Assembly (NCBI GenBank): GCA_035627835.1
Contig: DASPKX010000127.1
Span: 1 to 5,961 of the forward strand
Direction: 5' to 3'
DNA from: DASPKX01 sp035627835
GTDB lineage: Bacteria > Verrucomicrobiota > Verrucomicrobiia > Limisphaerales > SXQI01
DNA: 5,961 nucleotides
The position numbers were made by a program, and so were the translations under genes. The notes beneath the pieces are model-generated. The model was not told the origin of the DNA, did no database searches, and saw nothing but the letters and a program-made list of their open reading frames with translations. The first letter of the stretch is position 1. Each line of letters begins with the position of its first letter. Below are positions 1 to 5,961 of this stretch, piece by piece.

Positions 1-1207
1 TCGCGGGGTCGAAAGTGACGCCATCGAACAACGTCTCAGAATCGTTGTTCAGTCCACCGTGCTGGTAGCCAAGCTCCTTCATGGCCTCCTCGTAGATGTC
101 CGCGCGCATCACCTGCTTGGCCACTCCGGCGTAATCCGGCGCGCCTGTGACCATGCCCCACCTGCGGAATTGTGAGAGCCACCACACCGCGAACTTTGGC
201 TGCGGGTAATTGCAATTGCGCGCGCTGAAGATCATGTAGTTCGCGTCCGACTTCTTCCGCCCATCGCCGAAGTCGTATTCACCCAGCATGCGTCCCAGGA
301 TAAGTTCCTTGGGGCAGTTGATGTATGTCGGGCGGGAAACGATGTCTGCTTGCTCGGGCCGATTCTTCAGATCGTCCAGCCACACGGACGCCTCATGCAG
401 CGCCTTCAACACCGCCTTCACTGCTTTTGGGTTCTTGTCCGCGAACTCCGCCAGGAACGCGCACACCTTTTCCGGGTGATCGCGCCAAATATCCTGGGTG
501 TTCAGGCCGGTGTAGCCGATGCCGTCCGAAATTAGCCGTGCGTTCCAAGGCTCACCCACGCAGAAGGCGTCCATCTTGCCGATTTTCATGTTGGACACCA
601 TCTGCGCGGGCGGGATGACGATCAGGCTCACATCTTTGTCCGGGTCAATTCCTCCCGACCCGAGCCAGTACCGCATCCACATCGCGTGCGTTCCTGGGGG
701 AAAGGTGATCGCGCATGTCAGCGGCTCACCCTTCTTCTTTCCTTCCTCAGCAAAAGGCTTCAGCGCCTTCGAATCGGCTTGAACTTTGCCCTTAAAGCGA
801 TTGGCCAAACTGATCGATTGCCCGTTCCGATTAAGGATCCAAGGGATGATCATTGGCTTTTTCGGTGATCCCAGCAGGCCCATCGTCGAAGCGATCGGCA
901 TGCCCGTGAGCATGTGGGTCGCTTGCAAGTCTCCGCTCGAAAGCGAATCGCGAATGGCGGCCCAGCTCGCCCCCTTGGAAACCGTGGATTCGATGCCGTA
1001 CTTTTTGAAGATCCCCTTCTCGTGTGCGATCACGATGGGTGAGCAATCGGTCAGCGCGATCATGCCAAAATTGAGCTTCGCGGTTTCTGGAGCGTCACTG
1101 GCATAAACCGCCCCTTGCCACCCGTTCGGCAGATTGGCGAACAAAGCGCCCACGGCTGCGGTCGTTGTTGTTTTGCGCAGGAAATCTCTGCGAGTGAGTT
1201 TCGGCAT
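1..1207 (-). CDS. nrtA: NrtA-type nitrate/nitrite ABC transporter substrate-binding protein, Tat-exported (3' end cut by window)
   Basis: This is the solute-binding component of a nitrate/nitrite (possibly cyanate or bicarbonate) ABC importer, which delivers the anion to a membrane permease and ATPase. Reading the minus strand from ATG at 1207-1205 gives 402 uninterrupted residues to the window edge. The N-terminus has a twin-arginine signal: TRRDFLRK at residues 5-12, a short hydrophobic stretch (about 17-26) and a possible cleavage site after VYA (34-36). The mature part reads like the NrtA/CmpA/SsuA-like family: NFGMIALTDCSPIVIAHEKG (46-65), PPGTHAMWMRYWL (170-182), PPAQMVSNMKIGKMDAFCVG (199-218) followed by EPWN, and RDHPEK (242-247). 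The family runs to roughly 430-450 residues, so a short C-terminal piece is missing. The start is uncertain: the frame is open upstream to a TAG at 1301-1303, with further ATGs at 1231 and 1288, and none of the three has a Shine-Dalgarno sequence. I chose 1207 because it puts the RR motif at the usual distance from the N-terminus. Nitrate rather than bicarbonate is inferred from overall resemblance; ligand-binding residues were not checked against a structure. Confidence 0.9.
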   Translation of the reverse strand, partial: MPKLTRRDFLRKTTTTAAVGALFANLPNGWQGAVYASDAPETAKLNFGMIALTDCSPIVIAHEKGIFKKYGIESTVSKGASWAAIRDSLSSGDLQATHMLTGMPIASTMGLLGSPKKPMIIPWILNRNGQSISLANRFKGKVQADSKALKPFAEEGKKKGEPLTCAITFPPGTHAMWMRYWLGSGGIDPDKDVSLIVIPPAQMVSNMKIGKMDAFCVGEPWNARLISDGIGYTGLNTQDIWRDHPEKVCAFLAEFADKNPKAVKAVLKALHEASVWLDDLKNRPEQADIVSRPTYINCPKELILGRMLGEYDFGDGRKKSDANYMIFSARNCNYPQPKFAVWWLSQFRRWGMVTGAPDYAGVAKQVMRADIYEEAMKELGYQHGGLNNDSETLFDGVTFDPA

Positions 1208-1286
1208 CAGGTTGCGGTGTTTAGAGGGCATAACTTGTGTGGTTGAAGAAGCATTCGTCGCCGCGTGGCTTGCCAATTGCTTCCCC

Positions 1287-1312
1287 ATGCTGCGGATATG
1301 CTAAGCAGCCAT
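1287..1312. promoter_or_regulatory. Imperfect inverted repeat near the predicted nrtA promoter
   Basis: GCTGC (1289-1293) and GCAGC (1305-1309) are perfect inverted arms separated by 11 bases. The arms extend imperfectly to ATG-CTGC / GCAGCCAT with a single-base bulge. The repeat overlaps the possible -12/-10 region of nrtA, so it could be a downstream operator or a hairpin at the start of the nrtA transcript. It lacks the T-N11-A symmetry seen in the two dyads further right. Confidence 0.3.
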
Positions 1313-1319
1313 AATGCCC
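1304..1319 (-). promoter_or_regulatory. Weak sigma-54-like -24/-12 element, alternatively a -10 box, for nrtA
   Basis: On the minus strand the sequence reads GGGCAT-N5-CTGCT, against the sigma-54 consensus TGGCAC-N5-TTGCW. The invariant GG and GC are correctly spaced by 10 bases, with three mismatches elsewhere. The same stretch contains CATTAT (1316-1311), which could serve as a sigma-70 -10 box without a recognisable -35, as is common at regulator-activated promoters. Transcription would start near 1293 under the first reading or near 1304 under the second. Nitrogen genes often use sigma-54, but LysR-type activation normally works with sigma-70, so the two readings compete. A match of this quality can arise by chance. 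Confidence 0.25.
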
Positions 1320-1352
1320 ACAGCGCCAACTCGCCTCGCGGTAGTTTGCATC

Positions 1353-1379
1353 CCACCCATGAACGCCATTCATGCGTGG
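1353..1379. promoter_or_regulatory. 27-bp inverted repeat, candidate LysR-type operator
   Basis: The arms CCAC-C-CATGAA and TTCATG-C-GTGG surround a 5-base centre, pairing at 10 of 11 positions per arm. The inner 15 bp (1359-1373, ATGAA-N5-TTCAT) has T at 1360 and A at 1372, exactly the T-N11-A dyad typical of LysR-family recognition sites. It lies between nrtA and the divergent LysR gene. Relative to the possible nrtA transcription start near 1304, its centre would be at about -62, close to the usual position of a LysR recognition site. Binding by the neighbouring regulator is inferred. Confidence 0.55.
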
Positions 1380-1391
1380 CTCCCTTGGCCT

Positions 1392-1412
1392 GCAACCATG
1401 TTGCTCCAACAT
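1392..1412. promoter_or_regulatory. Two overlapping perfect dyads, second candidate LysR-type operator
   Basis: ATGTTG-CTC-CAACAT (1398-1412) is a perfect 15-bp inverted repeat and again has the T-N11-A pattern (T1399, A1411). It overlaps another perfect repeat, GCAAC-CAT-GTTGC (1392-1404). CAAC/GTTG tetramers occur at 1393, 1400, 1407 and 1413, spaced 7, 7 and 6 bases apart. Its centre is 39 bp from that of the dyad at 1353-1379. It may be a second regulator site serving nrtA or autoregulation of the LysR gene. Confidence 0.5.
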
Positions 1413-1443
1413 CAACACCCCTCAGCAGGAATGCTTCGTGGAG

Positions 1444-1458
1444 GAGCAATGCATGCTC
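1444..1458. promoter_or_regulatory. 15-bp dyad GAGCA-N5-TGCTC upstream of the regulator
   Basis: Perfect 5-base inverted arms surround ATGCA. It has the same overall length as the two T-N11-A dyads to its left but carries A and T at the equivalent positions instead of T and A. It lies about 90 bp before the regulator's start, where an autoregulatory site could be. Short arms of this size arise by chance fairly often. Confidence 0.2.
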
Positions 1459-1533
1459 TCGGGTCACCGTTTGTTCCTTAATAAGCCGTGCGAGCCGCAT
1501 TGCTTTTAGCCACGGCGCTCATTTCACGACAGC

Positions 1534-1540
1534 AAGGTGG
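1534..1540 (+). promoter_or_regulatory. Shine-Dalgarno sequence that sets the LysR start
   Basis: AAGGTGG lies five bases before ATG 1546, a good ribosome-binding site at normal spacing. It overlaps the in-frame GTG at 1537, which therefore cannot use it. This favours the ATG and removes three residues from the longest reading. It is the only clear Shine-Dalgarno sequence before a gene in the window. Confidence 0.65.
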
Positions 1541-1545
1541 GCGAA

Positions 1546-2463
1546 ATGAAAACCCCGCTGGATAGCAGGCAACTCCGGGCCTTTGTAGCCACTGCGAGAA
1601 GCGGGAGCTTCACGGTCGCGGCCAAGCAGTTATTTCTCTCCCAATCCGCCATGAGCCACTCGATCAAGGCGCTCGAAGAGGACGTTGGCTGTCGGCTTTT
1701 TGACAGGGTGGGCAAATCGGTTCAGCTCACACTGGCCGGCGAGCAGCTTCTTCAATCTGCCGAAAGAATTCTCGGCCAAATGGAGATGGCCCGCGCCTCC
1801 CTGCAGCACCTCGGCAAATGGGGCCGCACCCAACTCCGGGTGGCCGGCAGTGTGACCGTTTGCGAGCATATCTTCCCTTCAGCCCTCCGGCTGATCCGTG
1901 AGCGCGATCCAAATGCCCTGATCCATGTTCATTCTGCAGACACAGGCGAAGCCATCGACCTGCTCGCCGAAAAACAGATCGGGGTCGCGATTGCGCTCCA
2001 GCCCAAAGCGGACGAACAGTTGGAATTCCGCCCCCTCTTTCAAGACGAACTCTGCTTTATTATGGATCCTAGCCATAGCTGGGCGCAGAAAAAGGAAGTG
2101 GTCCGTTCCGAGCTTGGCCGGCAACGCTTCATCTTTTACAGCCGCACGAGCTACACCTCGCAACTCATCCAGGAATACTTCGCCGAAGAAGAGGTGGAGC
2201 TGAACAGCGCTCTTGAAATGGGCAGCATGACCGCCACCAAGGAACTCGTGAAGCAAGGCCTCGGCATCAGCATCGTAGCTCCATGGATCGCTCAACGGGA
2301 GTTAAAGGAAGGCTCCCTCCTCGCCCTGCCGCTTGGTCGTCGAAAGCTCAAGCGCACCTGGGGCGCCCTGGTCCGCAAGAACCAACGCCTCTCCATGATT
2401 GAGGAGACCTTCATCGCCCGTTGCGAGTCCACGGCCAAGGTCATGGTTTTGAGGCTGGATTAA
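1546..2463 (+). CDS. LysR-type transcriptional regulator, probable regulator of the divergent nitrate-uptake genes
   Basis: This DNA-binding regulator has 305 residues from ATG 1546, the standard length for the LysR family. The N-terminal winged helix-turn-helix is clear: LRAFVATARSGSFTVAAKQL (10-29), then SQSAMSHSIKALEEDVGCRL (32-51) with FDR (52-54), and LTLAGEQLL (61-69). A linker helix follows (about 70-92). The remaining part, from about residue 94, is the two-lobed effector-binding domain, with the typical late motif MGSMTATKELVKQGLGISIV at 225-244. An in-frame GTG at 1537 would add three residues but sits inside the ribosome-binding site. The gene is divergent from nrtA across a spacer with T-N11-A dyads, which suggests that it controls nrtA and its own expression. 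The effector cannot be read from sequence; regulators of nitrogen or sulfur assimilation (Cbl, CynR and CysB types) are obvious comparisons, but I do not assign it to one of them. Nothing is broken or unusual in the protein. Confidence 0.93.
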   Translation: MKTPLDSRQLRAFVATARSGSFTVAAKQLFLSQSAMSHSIKALEEDVGCRLFDRVGKSVQLTLAGEQLLQSAERILGQMEMARASLQHLGKWGRTQLRVAGSVTVCEHIFPSALRLIRERDPNALIHVHSADTGEAIDLLAEKQIGVAIALQPKADEQLEFRPLFQDELCFIMDPSHSWAQKKEVVRSELGRQRFIFYSRTSYTSQLIQEYFAEEEVELNSALEMGSMTATKELVKQGLGISIVAPWIAQRELKEGSLLALPLGRRKLKRTWGALVRKNQRLSMIEETFIARCESTAKVMVLRLD

Positions 2464-2534
2464 TCAAGCGCGCGCACCCCTAAACGCCCCGATAATCGCT
2501 AGACGCACCTTGCCCCATCTATTAGTTTCCCGGC
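2464..2534 (+). other. Spacer between the LysR gene and xseB
   Basis: These 71 bp should hold the end of the regulator transcript and possibly the promoter of the xseB-dxs operon. No GC-rich stem followed by a T run is present, and no -35/-10 pair of useful quality was seen. The only symmetry is the small CGAT-A-ATCG. Read-through from the regulator therefore cannot be excluded. Confidence 0.4.
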
Positions 2535-2801
2535 ATGTTGAAAACGGAGGCTGGCGCAGCCCCGAGCGCTTCCGGGGGCGAACTCCCCTTTGAAGAGGCT
2601 CTGCGGAAGCTCGAATCCATCGTTGAAGCGATGGAATCCGAAGACCTGCCCCTGGAAGCCTTGCTCGGCAAATACGAGGAAGGCTCCCGTTTGGTGCAAG
2701 TCTGCCAAAGCAAGCTGGCCGAAGCTGACCTTAAAATTCAACGCCTCGAGCGCGATGAAAAAGGAAAGCTGACGCTCAAGCCCGTTTCCATCGAACAGTA
2801 A
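2535..2801 (+). CDS. xseB: Exodeoxyribonuclease VII small subunit
   Basis: XseB is the small subunit that assembles in several copies with the large subunit XseA to form exonuclease VII. This enzyme degrades single-stranded DNA from both ends in the cytoplasm and acts in repair and recombination. The 88 residues slightly exceed the E. coli protein (80). The conserved core FEEALRKLESIVEAMESEDL (19-38) is followed by PLEALLGKYEEGSRLVQVCQ (39-58) and KLAEADLKIQRL (60-71), matching the family's helical hairpin. The first 18 residues are a poorly conserved Ala/Gly/Ser-rich tail. No Shine-Dalgarno sequence precedes ATG 2535, but the next in-frame ATG (residue 33) would remove the core. The gene stops 3 bp before dxs, so the two are surely one transcription unit. 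The pairing is also known in E. coli, where ispA lies between them. The xseA gene is not in this window. Confidence 0.93.
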   Translation: MLKTEAGAAPSASGGELPFEEALRKLESIVEAMESEDLPLEALLGKYEEGSRLVQVCQSKLAEADLKIQRLERDEKGKLTLKPVSIEQ

Positions 2802-2804
2802 AAT

Positions 2805-4793
2805 ATGAGCCGTTACCTGGACATGGTTGATGACCCTTCGCACGTTAAAAAGCTGACGATGCCTCAGCTCACTCAATTGGCGGAGGAAATCCGGCAGGAG
2901 TTGATTACCAACCTCGCTAAAGCTGGCGGGCACCTCGGGCCAAACCTCGGTGTGGTCGAGTTGACCATCGCGCTTCATCACGTCTTCTCCACCCCGCACG
3001 ACAAATTTGTCTGGGATGTCAGCCATCAGTCGTACGTCCACAAGCTGCTCACCGGGCGCAAAGACCGCTTTCATACCATCCGTCAGACTGGCGGGTTGAA
3101 TGGCTTCTCGCTCCGCACCGAGAGCCCGCACGATTGCTACGGCGCCGGCCACGCAGGCACCGCCCTTTCGGCTGCCTTGGGCATGGCTGCGGCCCGCGAC
3201 CAACGCGGCACCGACGAGCAAGTCGTCTGCATTTTCGGCGATGCCGCCCTCACCAACGGCATTTCCTTCGAGGCTCTCAACAACATCCCGCACACCACCA
3301 AACGCTTTATCGGCATCCTGAACGATAACGAGTGGAGCATTGCGAAGAATGTTGGAGCTATTGCCAATTACCTAAACAAGATCATCACGCACCCGCGCTA
3401 CGCCAGCTTGCAAAACAGGCTCGAGTCCTTAAGCCGCAAGATGCCTCGCGGAGGGGAGATCGCGCGCAAGCTCGGCCACAAAGCCGAGGAAGCCATCAAA
3501 GGCGCCGTTTCCGATGTGGCGCTTACTCCTGCTGAGGAGGGCTTGGGTGGGGACGGTCGCGGCGGCCATGGCAGCTCACTGATCTTCGAGGAACTCGGGT
3601 TCAAGTACATCGGTCCGATCGACGGCCATAACCTCGAGCAACTCATCCAGACGCTCGAATATGCCAAGACCCTCGACACGCCTGTTGTCATTCACGCCTT
3701 GACTAAAAAAGGCAAAGGCTTCGAAGCGGCTCTTGATCAGCCGGAAAAGTTCCATGGCATCGGGCCTTACGACGCCAAAACTGGAAAAGTTATTCCGTCC
3801 AAAGCAGGAACTCCGCCCAATTATCAGGATGTCTTCGGCCAGATGATGGTCCGTCTCTGCCAAAAAGATAACAGCGTCATCGGGATCACCGCCGCAATGC
3901 CATCAGGCACTGGCTTAAAGGCGTTGGAAGTTGCCATGCCGAATCGCTATTACGATGTCGGCATTGCCGAGGAGCATGCCGTGCTCTTTGCTGCGGGCAT
4001 GGCCACCATGGGTTTCCGCCCGGTCTGCGCGATTTACTCCACGTTCCTGCAGCGCGCCTACGATTGCATCATCCACGATGTGGCCCTGCAGGAGTTGCCC
4101 GTGATTTTCTGCATGGACCGCGCTGGTCTCTCAGCTAACGACGGCCCCACGCACCACGGCCTCTTCGACATCTCTTATCTTCGTTGCGTGCCCAACATCA
4201 TCGCCATGGCTCCCAAGGATGAGGATGAGTTCTGCGATATGATGTTCACCGCCACGCACCAAAAGCTGCCGGTGTTCATCCGCTACCCTCGTGGCGCCGC
4301 TGAAGGTGTTCCAATTAAGGACCAGCCAAAAATTCTGGAAATTGGAAAAGGCGAGGTTCTCCAGAACTTCAGCAACAACGGCGGCAAGAAAGTGGCTATA
4401 TTCGCTCTGGGGAATATGCAGAAGATCGCCCGCGAATCCCGTGAGCGCCTGCAAGCCGAAGGCCACGACGTTGCAATCATCAACCCCCGGTTCACCAAGC
4501 CGCTCGATCTCGATCTCACCACGTTCTTCGGCAGCGCAGCCGATGTGGTGGTCACGCTTGAGGACCATGTCATCCCTGGCGGCTATGGAAGCTCAGTGAT
4601 GGAAGCGCTCCTGGACGCAAACATCCTGACGCCTGTAGTCAGGATCGGTTGGCCAGACCAATTCATCGAGCACGCGAGCACTCCTGAGTTTTTGCGCGAG
4701 AAATATGGGCTAACGACTGACGCGACGGTGGCAAAGGTTCGCGCCCAGTTAGCTGCTGAGCCCGCGCAAAATCGCACGGCTTCGATCGCGTAA
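2805..4793 (+). CDS. dxs: 1-deoxy-D-xylulose-5-phosphate synthase
   Basis: Dxs condenses pyruvate and glyceraldehyde 3-phosphate to 1-deoxy-D-xylulose 5-phosphate, the first step of the MEP isoprenoid pathway and a source of thiamine and pyridoxal precursors. It is a cytoplasmic, thiamine-diphosphate- and Mg-dependent homodimer. The 662 residues compare with about 620 in E. coli. The N-terminal cofactor domain has GGHLGPNLGVVELTIALH (41-58; H43), VWDVSHQSYVHK (69-80; H74), and FGDAALTNGISFEALNN (144-160) with NDNEWSI (173-179). The central domain has GIAEEHAV (386-393) with catalytic E389, YSTFLQRAYD (411-420), DRAG (438-441) and DGPTHHG (446-452; H450). The C-terminal transketolase domain starts near 527. 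Two features depart from common Dxs: the canonical GDG is GDA (A147 for Gly) and the usual M of NDNEMSI is W177. A Gly-rich stretch (about 236-257) is absent from the E. coli protein. I recall similar variants in Verrucomicrobia, so this is probably a lineage form. There is no Shine-Dalgarno sequence; translation may be coupled to xseB, which ends 3 bp upstream. Confidence 0.95.
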   Translation: MSRYLDMVDDPSHVKKLTMPQLTQLAEEIRQELITNLAKAGGHLGPNLGVVELTIALHHVFSTPHDKFVWDVSHQSYVHKLLTGRKDRFHTIRQTGGLNGFSLRTESPHDCYGAGHAGTALSAALGMAAARDQRGTDEQVVCIFGDAALTNGISFEALNNIPHTTKRFIGILNDNEWSIAKNVGAIANYLNKIITHPRYASLQNRLESLSRKMPRGGEIARKLGHKAEEAIKGAVSDVALTPAEEGLGGDGRGGHGSSLIFEELGFKYIGPIDGHNLEQLIQTLEYAKTLDTPVVIHALTKKGKGFEAALDQPEKFHGIGPYDAKTGKVIPSKAGTPPNYQDVFGQMMVRLCQKDNSVIGITAAMPSGTGLKALEVAMPNRYYDVGIAEEHAVLFAAGMATMGFRPVCAIYSTFLQRAYDCIIHDVALQELPVIFCMDRAGLSANDGPTHHGLFDISYLRCVPNIIAMAPKDEDEFCDMMFTATHQKLPVFIRYPRGAAEGVPIKDQPKILEIGKGEVLQNFSNNGGKKVAIFALGNMQKIARESRERLQAEGHDVAIINPRFTKPLDLDLTTFFGSAADVVVTLEDHVIPGGYGSSVMEALLDANILTPVVRIGWPDQFIEHASTPEFLREKYGLTTDATVAKVRAQLAAEPAQNRTASIA

Positions 4794-4822
4794 CCGAGCT
4801 TCTTTTAAAGACGACTTTTATT
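4794..4822 (+). other. Short AT-rich leader between dxs and icd
   Basis: Only 29 bp separate the two genes. The second half is A/T-rich and contains a small inverted repeat AAAG-ACGA-CTTT (4807-4818). It has no Shine-Dalgarno sequence. The short gap suggests read-through from dxs, but a separate icd promoter inside the end of dxs cannot be excluded by eye. Confidence 0.35.

Positions 4823-5961
<1,139 letters not shown>

Larger units (their letters stand above)
1208..1545. other. Divergent intergenic control region between nrtA and the LysR regulator
   Basis: These 338 bp separate two divergent starts and should hold both promoters. Open frames on both strands (1265-1549 plus, 1207-1500 minus) have low-complexity, unfamiliar translations and are treated as chance. 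The region is rich in inverted repeats: GCTGC-N11-GCAGC centred on 1299, a 27-bp dyad centred on 1366, a 15-bp dyad centred on 1405 overlapping a second one, and GAGCA-N5-TGCTC centred on 1451. No clear sigma-70 promoter with both boxes was found on either strand. A TAATAA at 1479-1484 is a possible -10 for the regulator, but no -35 lies at the right distance. No riboswitch or rho-independent terminator was recognised. If nrtA actually starts at 1231 or 1288, the noncoding part is shorter on its left side. Confidence 0.75.

Noticed and set aside
325..1106. Several plus-strand frames at the left end
   Set aside because: They lie opposite the intact nrtA reading frame, which has clear family motifs throughout.
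1537..1545. GTG at 1537 as start of the LysR gene
   Set aside because: The GTG lies within the AAGGTGG ribosome-binding site that serves ATG 1546, and the extra three residues are not part of the usual N-terminus.
1207..1549. Open frames on both strands of the intergenic region (97 codons minus, 94 codons plus)
   Set aside because: The translations show no family resemblance, no ribosome-binding site and a composition expected from GC-rich noncoding DNA; each overlaps the other and the control region.
2464..2534. Rho-independent terminator after the LysR gene
   Set aside because: Only a tiny CGAT-A-ATCG symmetry and a GC-alternating stretch are present, with no stable stem and no T run.
2499..3293. 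264-codon minus-strand frame opposite xseB and the start of dxs
   Set aside because: It is a shadow of two confidently identified genes in GC-rich sequence; its translation resembles nothing and it would overlap both completely.
4131..4568. 145-codon minus-strand frame inside dxs, and similar frames at 5522-5950 inside icd
   Set aside because: These are antisense shadows of strongly conserved coding sequence.
4804..4822. Terminator between dxs and icd from the A/T-rich inverted repeat
   Set aside because: The stem is only 4 A/T-rich base pairs and would be unstable; it more likely reflects an A/T-rich translation start.

Overview
This is GC-rich bacterial DNA with dense, mostly collinear genes, and only one of the five starts has a clear Shine-Dalgarno sequence. 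The divergent Dxs variant, the nitrate-binding protein and the weak Shine-Dalgarno use together suggest a Verrucomicrobia-like (PVC-group) bacterium. That placement is an inference from remembered family resemblance, with moderate confidence at best.

Layout. On the minus strand, positions 1-1207 hold most of a Tat-exported NrtA-type (nitrate/nitrite) ABC-transporter substrate-binding protein, cut at its C-terminus by the window edge. A noncoding divergent region of about 340 bp (1208-1545) follows. It contains several inverted repeats, two of which are 15-bp dyads with the T-N11-A pattern of LysR-type operators. On the plus strand come a LysR-type regulator (1546-2463), then xseB (exonuclease VII small subunit, 2535-2801), dxs (1-deoxy-D-xylulose-5-phosphate synthase, 2805-4793) only 3 bp later, and icd (isocitrate dehydrogenase, from 4823), cut at its C-terminus by the window edge.

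How the parts fit. The regulator and nrtA are divergent and share the operator-rich spacer. This is the usual arrangement for a LysR protein that controls the neighbouring operon and itself, so the left half is best read as a nitrogen-uptake module whose permease and ATPase genes would lie beyond position 1. The right half is housekeeping: DNA repair (xseB), isoprenoid precursor synthesis (dxs) and the TCA cycle (icd). xseB and dxs are almost certainly co-transcribed, and icd, 29 bp further on, may be too.

No mobile element, CRISPR array, RNA gene or clearly new system was found. The most interesting sequence is the cluster of dyads between nrtA and the regulator, followed by the non-canonical cofactor-binding motif of Dxs.
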